From the NCBI RefSeq assembly GCF_903643065.1, contig NZ_CAHJWX010000140.1, positions 1 to 5,953 of the forward strand: a stretch of 5,953 bases of DNA, read 5' to 3'. Below the pieces are notes generated by a model. It did not search any database. It had not been told where the DNA came from and was given only the letters and a program-made list of their open reading frames with translations. Position 1 is the first letter of the stretch. Each line of letters starts with the position of its first letter. The translations under genes were made by a program, and so were the position numbers. The DNA comes from Sphingomonas bacterium (GTDB lineage Bacteria > Pseudomonadota > Alphaproteobacteria > Sphingomonadales > Sphingomonadaceae). Positions 1-5,775 of this stretch are shown piece by piece.

Positions 1-186
1 CGCGCCCCGTTCGGCGTGCAGGGTCCGGCCGTCAGACGGCCGCACGACCTCGAACGTCTCGCCATCGCCGGCGACGATCTCGCCGCCGATCAGGCTTCCG
101 GGCGTGAGCACCACCGCGTCGGGGTCGAACACGAAATCGTCGCCGGTGTCGACGGCGACGGTCGGGTGGCGTTGATCATTTGCCAT
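1..186 (-). CDS. Aldehyde dehydrogenase, N-terminal part (runs off left edge)
   Basis: Sixty-two codons are open from an ATG at 186 down to position 1. The protein begins MANDQRHPTV and reaches an ALDH-superfamily N-terminal pattern: SLIGGE at residues 31-36, a GDGETFEVV stretch at 40-48, then RPSDGRTL at 49-56. This matches the family's usual 'IGGEW...G.TFEVVNPSDG' entry into the NAD(P)-binding fold. The catalytic Cys and Glu lie outside the window. The start is well fixed: an in-frame TGA sits at 205-207, no other start codon lies between, and AGAGG occurs about 9 nt upstream. The gene is divergent from the LysR-type regulator at 277, a classic regulator/target arrangement. Family members oxidise aldehydes to acids with NAD(P)+. 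An aromatic aldehyde would suit the O-demethylation genes nearby, but that is inference. The family call is fairly secure; the substrate is unknown. Confidence 0.82.
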   Translation of the reverse strand, partial: MANDQRHPTVAVDTGDDFVFDPDAVVLTPGSLIGGEIVAGDGETFEVVRPSDGRTLHAERGA

Positions 187-228
187 GTGGACGAACCTCT
201 TGCATCATCGGGAGAACAACGCGCCGCC

Positions 229-249
229 CCGCCGAAGGGCCATCGGCGG
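229..249. promoter_or_regulatory. Inverted repeat in the ALDH/LysR divergent promoter, candidate operator
   Basis: A perfect 7-bp inverted repeat, CCGCCGA-N7-TCGGCGG, lies in the 90-bp gap between the divergent ALDH (start 186) and LysR-type regulator (start 277). It ends 27 bp before the regulator's ATG. LysR-type proteins commonly bind dyads in such gaps and repress their own gene while activating the divergent one. The repeat does not follow the usual T-N11-A core, and short GC dyads arise by chance in DNA this GC-rich, so the operator role is tentative. I could not define -35/-10 boxes with confidence in this gap. Confidence 0.35.
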
Positions 250-276
250 CATGACGACGGGAGAGCGAGGGCAGGC

Positions 277-1194
277 ATGAAACTGACCCAGCTGCGCGAT
301 CTCGCCGCGATCGCCGAGACCGGCGGCCTGCGTCGCGCCGCGCGCCGGCTGGGCCTGTCGCAGCCGGCGTTGAGCCGCAGCATCCGCGAGCTGGAGGACG
401 AGCTCGGCGTCCGGCTGTTCGATCGCTCGATCGGCGGCATGGCACTGACCGAGGCCGGCCGGACGTTCGCGACGCGGGGCGACGCGGCCCGGCGCGAACT
501 GGAGCGCGCGCGCGAGGAAGCGCTGCAACAGGTCGGCGTCGACATCGGCGAGGTATCGATCGGCCTGTCCAGCGCCGCGCACGTCGCGCTGCTGCCGCGC
601 GCGATCGGCCCGTTCCGGCGGCGGTTCCCGCGCGTCAAGCTGCATATCATCGAGAGCCTGTTCCCCGCGCTGGAGGCGGGCATCCGCGACGGCTCGATCG
701 ACTTCTATGTCGGGCCGATGGCGACGCGCGCGCCGGGCGGCGCGATCAAGATCGAGCCGTTGTTCGACAATTACCGCGTCGTGATCGGGCGCAAGGGTCA
801 TCCGCTCGGCGCCGCCCGATCGCTGGACGAGCTGGTGACGGCGGAGTGGGTGATGACGTCGGCGATCGCCGGCGGCGACATCGACCTGCGCCCCCTGTTC
901 GAGGAACGTGGCCTGCCCGCGCCCGTCGTCGCGGTGCGCACGCAGACGGCGCTGTCGACGATCACCGTGGCGTCGTCCTCCGACCTGCTCACCATCCTGC
1001 CGCAGCAATGGCTCGGCTTCGCGCGCGTCACCGGGCTGCTCGCGCCGATCGACCTCGCCGACCGGCTCGCCGCGCCCGGCATCTCCATCGTCAGCAGGGC
1101 GACGCTGCCGCTGACGCCGGCGGCGCGGTATCTGAGCGATCTCCTGCATCGCGCGGCGATGAACCAGCCGGACGCGACCGCCGCCCGCGACTGA
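277..1194 (+). CDS. LysR-family transcriptional regulator, full length
   Basis: A 305-residue protein of normal LTTR length. Residues 1-60 form the winged helix-turn-helix: MKLTQLRDLAAIAETGGL, then the recognition region SQPALSRSIRELEDELGVRLFDR (28-50) and the wing ending in ALTEAG (56-61). A linker helix rich in Arg/Glu covers about 65-85. The effector-binding (periplasmic-binding-like) domain follows from about residue 90 (GEVSIGLSS) to about 292, with the second-lobe pattern RVVIGRKGHPL at 167-177. I chose the ATG at 277 because it begins the HTH exactly and has GAGGG 5 nt upstream; the open frame extends to position 16, but that part is antisense to the aldehyde dehydrogenase and not LTTR-like. 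The gene diverges from that dehydrogenase and converges on purU with a 29-nt gap, so the dehydrogenase and the regulator itself are the likeliest targets. The inducer is unknown, perhaps an aromatic acid or aldehyde. Confidence 0.93.
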   Translation: MKLTQLRDLAAIAETGGLRRAARRLGLSQPALSRSIRELEDELGVRLFDRSIGGMALTEAGRTFATRGDAARRELERAREEALQQVGVDIGEVSIGLSSAAHVALLPRAIGPFRRRFPRVKLHIIESLFPALEAGIRDGSIDFYVGPMATRAPGGAIKIEPLFDNYRVVIGRKGHPLGAARSLDELVTAEWVMTSAIAGGDIDLRPLFEERGLPAPVVAVRTQTALSTITVASSSDLLTILPQQWLGFARVTGLLAPIDLADRLAAPGISIVSRATLPLTPAARYLSDLLHRAAMNQPDATAARD

Positions 1195-1223
1195 CCGGCG
1201 CAGGGGGTCGCGTCCGCCGTCGC

Positions 1224-2081
1224 TCAATGCCGGAAGACCACGGTCTTTGCGCCGTTGAGCAGCACCCGGTCCTCCAGGTGATAGGCGACGCCGGCGGCGA
1301 GCACGCGGCGCTCGATGTCGCGACCCTTGCGCACCAGATCGTCGGGCGTGTCGGCATGGCTGATCGGTTCGACGTCCTGCGCGATGATCGGGCCTTCGTC
1401 GAGGTCGCCGGTGACGTAGTGCGCGGTCGCGCCGATCATCTTCACGCCGCGCGCATGCGCCTGGTGATAGGGCTTGGCGCCCTTGAAGCCGGGCAGGAAG
1501 CTGTGATGGATGTTGATGCAGCGGCCCGACAGATAGGCCGACATGTCGTCCGACAGGATCTGCATGTAGCGCGCCAGCACCACCAGGTCGGTCCCGGTCT
1601 CCTCGACGATCCGCTTCACCGCCGCCTCCTGCTCGGGCTTGGTCGCCGGGGTGACGGGCAGATAGTGGAACGGGATGTCGCCGACCATCGAGTGCAGCGC
1701 CGCGCGCGGGTGGTTGGAGACGATGCCGACGACGTCCATCGGCATCTCGCCGATCCGCATTCGATAGAGCAGGTTGCCCAGGCAGTGATCGAATTTGCTG
1801 ACCATCATCAGCACCCGCTGGCGATGGCCGGGCGCGCGTAGCCGCCAATCCATGCCGCGCTCCGCCGCCAGCGGCGTGAACAGCCGGCGCAGCTCGTCAA
1901 CCGGCGGCGGGCTCTCGCCCATCTCGAACAGCACGCGCATGAAGAAACGGTTGTTGCTGCGATCGTCGAACTGCTGCGCGTCGACGATGTTGCCACCGCG
2001 CGCGGCGATGAACCCGGCCACGTCGGCGACCAGGCCGGGACGGTCCTCGCACGACAGGCTGAGGGTGCAGACCTCCTTCAT
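1224..2081 (-). CDS. purU: Formyltetrahydrofolate deformylase (PurU)
   Basis: PurU hydrolyses 10-formyl-THF to formate plus THF in the cytoplasm. The protein is 285 residues, normal for the family. An N-terminal ACT domain (about 4-75) opens with [21 protein letters not shown] formyl-transferase fold follows from about 88: [17 protein letters not shown], then [10 protein letters not shown] (190-199) and [10 protein letters not shown] (224-233). By analogy with GAR transformylase (Asn-His-Asp), the catalytic residues should be N190, H192 and D228; all are present. The start is the ATG at 2081, preceded by AAGGA with a 6-nt gap; a GTG directly upstream at 2084 would add one residue but sits too close to the ribosome site. 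The gene follows metF by 13 nt, so the two are almost certainly co-transcribed and PurU probably frees THF for the upstream O-demethylase. In E. coli PurU balances folate pools for purine synthesis; here context favours a catabolic role. Confidence 0.96.
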   Translation of the reverse strand: MKEVCTLSLSCEDRPGLVADVAGFIAARGGNIVDAQQFDDRSNNRFFMRVLFEMGESPPPVDELRRLFTPLAAERGMDWRLRAPGHRQRVLMMVSKFDHCLGNLLYRMRIGEMPMDVVGIVSNHPRAALHSMVGDIPFHYLPVTPATKPEQEAAVKRIVEETGTDLVVLARYMQILSDDMSAYLSGRCINIHHSFLPGFKGAKPYHQAHARGVKMIGATAHYVTGDLDEGPIIAQDVEPISHADTPDDLVRKGRDIERRVLAAGVAYHLEDRVLLNGAKTVVFRH

Positions 2082-2094
2082 CACGCTTCCTTCA

Positions 2095-2994
2095 TCAGTG
2101 ACGGCGTCGCGCCGGGTCGGTCGCCGCCAGATAGTCGTTGATCCACGTCATCGTCTTGCCGACGCCGCCGAACGGGTAGAAGTGCAGCCGCACGTCGCCA
2201 TGCGCCGGCTCGATGCCGTCGGCGAGCGCCTCGATCAGCCGATCGGGGCCGGCGGTGCCGAGCAGCTTGGTGATCGACAGCCCGTATTTGGCCATCACGC
2301 TCGCCGACGCGCCGACGCCGCACGTCGCCGCGAAGCGGAGCAGCGTCTTGATCCCCGCCGGCCCCGGCACGCCGATCCGCACCGGCGCGTCGATGCCGCG
2401 CGACCGCAACTCGGTCAGCCAGGCGAGGAAGGGCGCGGCGTCGAAGCCGAACTGCGTGACGATCAGCGTCGTCATGCCGCGCGCCCGAATCTCGCCGTCC
2501 TTGTCCGCCAGCGCGCGCCAGGCCATCGCCTCGTCCATCACCGCGTGGCGTTCCGGGTGGCCGGCGATACCGATCACGCGGACGCCGTGCCGCTCGAACA
2601 GCCCGGTCCGCACCAGCGCCATCGTGTCGGCGAAGGGCCCGGCCGGGACGGGCGGATCGCCGGCGACAAGGAACATGCGCCGCGCGTCGGCATGCGCCGT
2701 CGCGCGCGACACCGTCGCCTCCAGCTCGGCCAATGATTCGATACGGCGGGCGGACAGATGCGGCATCGGCTCGAACCCCAGCGCGCGCGCCTGCGTGGCG
2801 GCGGCGATCCGCTGATCGAGCGTGTCGGTGGCCAGGAACGTCACCGACACGGCGGTGCCCGGCGCGATCCCCGGCGCCGCATCGCGCAGCGAGGCGACGT
2901 CCTTGGGCGTGATCTCGATCGAGTAATCGTCGACTAGCCGCCCCGCGGCATTCACCCTGGCGGCGCGATCCGACTCGCTGGCTACGTCGCTCAT
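2095..2994 (-). CDS. metF: 5,10-methylenetetrahydrofolate reductase (MetF family)
   Basis: A 299-residue flavoprotein of the MetF TIM-barrel family, interconverting 5,10-methylene-THF and 5-methyl-THF. Visible family positions are YSIEITP (24-30, E27 matching the E. coli folate-site Glu28), FLVAGDPP (108-115, D113 matching Asp120), [14 protein letters not shown] (180-193, Q181 matching Gln183), IGVPGPAG (207-214), and the C-terminal [15 protein letters not shown] stretch (271-285). The start ATG at 2994 has AAGGA 6 nt upstream. The sequence is a divergent MetF (EITP rather than the biosynthetic enzyme's EFFPP), like those linked to THF-dependent O-demethylases. It sits between the demethylase gene (70-nt gap containing a hairpin) and purU (13-nt gap). 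From that context I infer that it runs oxidatively, clearing the 5-methyl-THF made by the demethylase, instead of supplying methionine synthesis. The FAD family call is secure; the direction is inference. Confidence 0.93.
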   Translation of the reverse strand: MSDVASESDRAARVNAAGRLVDDYSIEITPKDVASLRDAAPGIAPGTAVSVTFLATDTLDQRIAAATQARALGFEPMPHLSARRIESLAELEATVSRATAHADARRMFLVAGDPPVPAGPFADTMALVRTGLFERHGVRVIGIAGHPERHAVMDEAMAWRALADKDGEIRARGMTTLIVTQFGFDAAPFLAWLTELRSRGIDAPVRIGVPGPAGIKTLLRFAATCGVGASASVMAKYGLSITKLLGTAGPDRLIEALADGIEPAHGDVRLHFYPFGGVGKTMTWINDYLAATDPARRRH

Positions 2995-3043
2995 CTCGCA
3001 TCCTTTTTCGCCGAGCCCCGCCGACGGACGGGACAGCCGCCAT

Positions 3044-3062
3044 CGCCCGCCATGGGCGGGCG
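3044..3062 (-). promoter_or_regulatory. Intercistronic GC stem-loop after the O-demethylase gene
   Basis: A perfect 8-bp inverted repeat, CGCCCGCC-ATG-GGCGGGCG (plus-strand reading), begins 2 nt past the demethylase stop codon on the transcribed (minus) strand, in the 70-nt gap before metF. No T-run follows it, so it is not a standard intrinsic terminator. It could act as a 3' stabilising or RNA-processing hairpin, or as a partial attenuator that keeps demethylase mRNA above metF-purU mRNA. The structure is certain from sequence; the function is inference. Confidence 0.5.
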
Positions 3063-3064
3063 GA

Positions 3065-4486
3065 TCAGGCCGCCTTGCCGATTCCCTCGGCCTTCATCCG
3101 CCGCACCGCCGCGGCATAGGGCGCCGGCGCCACTGTCGCGCGGACGTTCATCTGCCGGTGCCGTTCGACGTGCGGCTTGCGCGAGCCGCCGTCCGGCTCG
3201 CCCCAGACCAGCGTCACCTCCGTGCCGACCGCCGCATGCGCGGCGTCGACGATCGCGAGCGACACCATATTGTCCTCGTTGGCGGTGTAGCCGCAGAACC
3301 CGGCCATGCCGACCAGCTGGCCATCGGCGTCGCGCACCGCGTCCGCCTGAGGGAAGCCGTACGACGCGACCGGATATTCGATCTTCTTGTACGGGTCGGG
3401 TCCGTCCTGCGACGCGTTGATCGCGGCGACGTCCTCCCTGTTCCACACCAGCGTCACCTTGGTCCGGTGCGGCTGATCGACCATCTTCTCCAGTGCCGCG
3501 CGGCCGACGAAATCATGGTCGAACTTCATCGGCCGGTTAACGCCGATGTCCCACGGCGTGACGTAGTAATCCTCGACCTTGGGCAGGCGCAGGCTGCCGC
3601 TGAGCTGCGCCTTCGCCGCCCAGGACGTGCCGGGCAGCCATTCGCGGAACGCCTTCAGCTTGGGATCGGTGTAAACGGCCGGCAGCGGATAGGCCCACCA
3701 GCCGCCCTCGCTGGGCGAGCTGAAATAGGCGAGCCGGCCGGCCGGGGTCAGGCCATATTGCTCGCCCACCTTCATCAGCGCGGCGCGCACCTTGGGCCCG
3801 TCGGCATAGGCGCCCGACAGCTCGACGCCCTTGTGCCCCGCCATGCCGTGGCGCAGCGCCATCACGTCGCAGCCGGCGATCTTCACCTTCGCGGTGCGGA
3901 AGAACGGGATTTCCGGCGCCGTCCCTTCCACCACCTCGGTGAAGATGTGCTCGGCATTGGGGCCGTCCATGCCGAAGCGGAAATTGGTGCGGCCCTCGGG
4001 CCCGCCCGGGTTCTGCGCGGTCTGCAGGTCGCGTCGCACGGTCACGTCATAGCCACCGGTCTGCGCGTTGAACGTCACCCAGTCCTGCAGCTGCATGCCG
4101 CTGATCAGCTCGAAACTGTCGTCACCCAGATAATGGAGGACGCTTTCGCCGATCACCTGGCCCTCGTGATTGCAGCAGATATATTGTTTCGCGCGGCCCG
4201 GCTGATAGTTGGCGAAGCTGTTGATGCCCAGATAGGTCAGCAGCTTGAGCGCGTCCGGCCCCTGCAGAAACAGTTCGGGCATGTGGTGCGCCTGATCGAA
4301 CAACACCGCCTTCTCGCGCCAGGCATGCTGCTCGTCGCGCCAGGTGCTGAACTCGGCCGGCACCGGTGAGGCGCTGGGCCGGTTGCGTGCGTGCGGCGAG
4401 GAGGCGTTGTTGGCGAAATACTCGACCAGGTCGGGAACCGAGGTGACCAGTTCCTCCAGCGAGCCATATTCCCGGTCGTCACTCAT
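3065..4486 (-). CDS. THF-dependent aryl O-demethylase, LigM/DesA family (GcvT-like)
   Basis: A 473-residue cytoplasmic enzyme of the GcvT/aminomethyltransferase fold, the size of LigM (about 470). Family members move the O-methyl group of a methoxylated aromatic acid (vanillate, 3-O-methylgallate or syringate) to THF, giving 5-methyl-THF and a phenol. Characteristic blocks are EFSTWRDEQHAWR (45-57), LFDQAHHMPEL (62-72), AKQY (99-102), NAQTGGYDV (140-148), LRHGMAGHKGVELSGAY (211-227), LPAVYTDPKLKAFREWLP (268-285), EDYYVTPWDIG (305-315), KFDHDFVGRAALE (321-333) and TLVWGEPDGGSRK (425-437). By alignment from memory to LigM, catalytic Tyr247 is Y254 and Trp256 is W263, with the same 9-residue spacing. 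The LigM Arg122 position seems to be G130. The start at 4486 has AAAGG 7 nt upstream; a longer in-frame ATG at 4549 gives an unrelated extension. It heads the metF-purU operon. The DesA-like SGM/DQAHHMPEL wording makes a syringate-type substrate possible, so I give no symbol. Confidence 0.9.
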   Translation of the reverse strand: MSDDREYGSLEELVTSVPDLVEYFANNASSPHARNRPSASPVPAEFSTWRDEQHAWREKAVLFDQAHHMPELFLQGPDALKLLTYLGINSFANYQPGRAKQYICCNHEGQVIGESVLHYLGDDSFELISGMQLQDWVTFNAQTGGYDVTVRRDLQTAQNPGGPEGRTNFRFGMDGPNAEHIFTEVVEGTAPEIPFFRTAKVKIAGCDVMALRHGMAGHKGVELSGAYADGPKVRAALMKVGEQYGLTPAGRLAYFSSPSEGGWWAYPLPAVYTDPKLKAFREWLPGTSWAAKAQLSGSLRLPKVEDYYVTPWDIGVNRPMKFDHDFVGRAALEKMVDQPHRTKVTLVWNREDVAAINASQDGPDPYKKIEYPVASYGFPQADAVRDADGQLVGMAGFCGYTANEDNMVSLAIVDAAHAAVGTEVTLVWGEPDGGSRKPHVERHRQMNVRATVAPAPYAAAVRRMKAEGIGKAA

Positions 4487-4502
4487 GTTCGGCCTTTCAC
4501 GT

Positions 4503-4552
4503 CTTGCGTCGCCTGTCGGGCAAGTCGCGCCGATAGCGGATACCCGCACGGC
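4503..4552. promoter_or_regulatory. Divergent promoter region of the O-demethylase operon with two dyads
   Basis: The 110-bp gap between the O-demethylase start (4486, minus) and the short LysR-like ORF (4597, plus) must hold the operon promoter. It contains two dyads. CTTGC-N12-GCAAG spans 4503-4524 and lies 17 bp from the demethylase ATG. A nested one spans 4529-4552, with outer arms GCCG/CGGC and inner arms GCGG-N4-CCGC. Either could be a regulator site; the first is close enough to the start to overlap the transcription start or leader. I found no convincing sigma-70 or sigma-54 boxes. Confidence 0.3.
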
Positions 4553-4596
4553 TAGGGGTGATGGCTTTTCCGCGCGGATGTTGCCAGAAACGTCGG

Positions 4597-4920
4597 ATGA
4601 AGCTGACCCAGGTCCGTCACCTCGTCGCCGTGGCCGAGCGGGGCAGCCTGCCGGCAGGCGCCGAGGCGCTCGGCGTGTCGCGCGACGTGGTGGTGCGCAG
4701 CATCCGCGCGCTCGAACGCGAGCTGGGCACGGCGCTGTTGAGGCGCAACGGGCCGGCCACCATCCTGACGGCGGTCGGCGAGACGTTCGTCCGGCGCGCG
4801 GCGGCCGCCCTGCGAGACCTCGATCGCGCGTGCGCGGAGGTCGGCGCGGAGGTCGGCGCGGAAGTCGGTGGAGCGGGCAGCCTCGTCCGACGCGCGGCTG
4901 GCGGCGACCCAGCTCCTTGA
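4597..4920 (+). CDS. Truncated LysR-type regulator (HTH and linker only), probable remnant
   Basis: A 107-residue ORF whose first 60 or so residues are an LTTR winged helix-turn-helix: MKLTQVRHLVAVAERGSL, then SRDVVVRSIRALERELGTALLRR (28-50) and ILTAVGETF (56-64). A linker helix (about 65-80) leads into three copies of A-E-V-G (80-91), after which the protein ends in low-complexity residues. The effector domain of about 200 residues is missing. It resembles the full LTTR at 277 (same MKLTQ start, RSIR.LE.ELG), but the recognition helix carries VVV where LTTRs usually have A-[VL]-S. The ribosome site is poor: no good Shine-Dalgarno before 4597, and the in-frame GTG/ATG at 4558/4561 add an unrelated 13- or 12-residue leader. 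It diverges from the demethylase operon, where a regulator would be expected. I judge it a decayed regulator gene; a small stand-alone DNA-binding protein is the alternative. Confidence 0.6.
   Translation: MKLTQVRHLVAVAERGSLPAGAEALGVSRDVVVRSIRALERELGTALLRRNGPATILTAVGETFVRRAAAALRDLDRACAEVGAEVGAEVGGAGSLVRRAAGGDPAP
4834..4869 (+). repeat. Three tandem 12-bp repeats in the LysR remnant linker
   Basis: The unit GCGGAGGTCGGC occurs twice exactly (4834-4845, 4846-4857) and once with two changes (4858-4869, GCGGAAGTCGGT). It is in frame and encodes A-E-V-G three times at residues 80-91 of the short LysR-like ORF, where the linker helix should pass into the effector domain. The near identity suggests recent slippage expansion. 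Confidence 0.9.
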
Positions 4921-4970
4921 CCCGATCGTGACGTCGGCCGCCGGTGCCGACCGCTAGCCGGGCGATCGGG
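4921..4970. promoter_or_regulatory. Nested inverted repeats upstream of the SDR gene
   Basis: Directly after the TGA of the LysR remnant lies an outer 8-bp perfect dyad, CCCGATCG (4921-4928) with CGATCGGG (4963-4970). Inside it is a 6-bp perfect dyad, GTCGGC-N7-GCCGAC (4933-4951). Together they could fold as a stem with an inner hairpin, ending 37 bp before the SDR start at 5008. No T-run follows, so a plain intrinsic terminator is unlikely; an operator, or an mRNA leader structure for the SDR, is possible. The right arm continues into a tandem ATCGGG pair (4965-4976). Confidence 0.4.
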
Positions 4971-5007
4971 ATCGGGGTAGGAGCCCGCCGACGATGGAGA
5001 TGATGAC

Positions 5008-5766
5008 ATGGCCAGACTGACCGGACGCAGCGTGATCGTGACGGGCGGTGCGCGCGGGATCGGCGCGGCCTACGCGCTCGCGCTCGCGGGCGAGGGCGCG
5101 AAAGTGGCGGTGTGCGACATCCTCGACTGTGCCGCCACCGTCGCCGCGGTCGAGCAGGCGGGCGGCGAGGCGATCGGCCAGGTCTGCGACATCACCGACG
5201 CCGACGCGGTCGCCGCGTTCGTGGGCGCGGTGATCGAGCGGTTCGGCGGCGTCGACGGGCTCGTCAACAACGCGGCGCTGTTCGCGACGCTGAGGACCAA
5301 GCCGGTCGAGCAGGTGTCGTCCGACGAGTTCGACCAGGTGCTACGCGTCAACGTGCGCGGCACGTTCGAGATGATCAAGGCGGTGCTGCCCGCGATGAAG
5401 CGCAAGGGCTATGGCAAGATCGTCAACATCGCCTCGGGCACGCTGTTCAAGGGGACGCCGTTCATGGTGCCCTATGTCGCGTCCAAGGGCGCGCTGCTCG
5501 GCATCACCCGCTCGGTTGCGCGCGAGGTGGGCAGCGCCGGCATCTGCGTGAACTGCGTCGCGCCGGGGCTGACGATGAGCGAGGCGATCGGGGACAATCC
5601 CGATTATTCGGGCGATCTGGCGGCGATGACGGTGAAGTCGCGCTGCATTCCCCGCGACCAGCAGCCCGAGGACCTCAACGGCATCGTCATCTTCCTGCTA
5701 TCGGCGGAGAGCGACTTCATGACCGGGCAGACCGTCGTCGTGGATGGCGGCTCGATCATGAACTAG
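5008..5766 (+). CDS. SDR-family NAD-dependent oxidoreductase, complete
   Basis: A 252-residue classical short-chain dehydrogenase/reductase (FabG-like fold). The glycine-rich cofactor motif TGGARGIG is at 12-19 and NNAA at 87-90. The catalytic tetrad is complete: N115, S143, Y156 and K160 (YVASK at 156-160). VAPGLTMSEA at 184-193 and the terminal GQTVVVDGG at 240-248 are also typical. The acidic residue ending the second strand (D37 in AVCDIL) indicates NAD(H) preference. The start ATG at 5008 has GGAG 8 nt upstream and begins the fold exactly; nearby ATGs at 4994, 5000 and 5003 are out of frame. It lies downstream of the LysR remnant and 9 nt before a second SDR, so the two SDRs are probably one operon. 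Such enzymes oxidise secondary or benzylic alcohols or reduce ketones. A role on a lignin-derived alcohol fits the neighbourhood, but the substrate is not readable. Confidence 0.93.
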   Translation: MARLTGRSVIVTGGARGIGAAYALALAGEGAKVAVCDILDCAATVAAVEQAGGEAIGQVCDITDADAVAAFVGAVIERFGGVDGLVNNAALFATLRTKPVEQVSSDEFDQVLRVNVRGTFEMIKAVLPAMKRKGYGKIVNIASGTLFKGTPFMVPYVASKGALLGITRSVAREVGSAGICVNCVAPGLTMSEAIGDNPDYSGDLAAMTVKSRCIPRDQQPEDLNGIVIFLLSAESDFMTGQTVVVDGGSIMN

Positions 5767-5775
5767 GCCGTCGCG

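Noticed and set aside
1186..1212. CGCGAC-N15-GTCGCG dyad at the convergent LTTR/purU ends as a bidirectional terminator
   Set aside because: Only 6 bp with a 15-nt loop and no T-run; too weak to annotate in this GC-rich DNA.
846..1841. Plus-strand open frame of about 331 codons over the LTTR end and purU
   Set aside because: It overlaps two confident genes, is low-complexity Arg/Ala/His-rich and matches no family pattern.
205..1848. Long open frame on the minus strand (about 547 codons) across the LTTR and purU
   Set aside because: It is very rich in Arg/Ala/Gly/Asp with no recognisable domain, and it is antisense to the clear LTTR and out of frame with purU; a by-product of high GC.
2081..3043. 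Minus-strand frame of about 320 codons overlapping metF, starting in the intercistronic hairpin
   Set aside because: The metF frame in the same place has clear conserved residues; this frame is Arg-rich and unstructured.
3158..4369. Plus-strand open frame of about 403 codons opposite the O-demethylase
   Set aside because: It mirrors the codons of a well-supported enzyme, has no motif and no ribosome site; a GC-rich antisense shadow.
4571..4595. Possible sigma-54-like promoter (TGGCA on the minus strand) upstream of the demethylase
   Set aside because: The GC half-site lacks the TTGC part, so it does not meet the -24/-12 consensus.
4917..4922. TTGACC as a -35 box for the SDR gene
   Set aside because: No plausible -10 element occurs at 16-18 bp spacing.
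4344..4931. Plus-strand frame of about 195 codons through the divergent promoter and LysR remnant
   Set aside because: It begins inside the demethylase gene on the opposite strand, and its second half is an out-of-frame reading of the HTH region.
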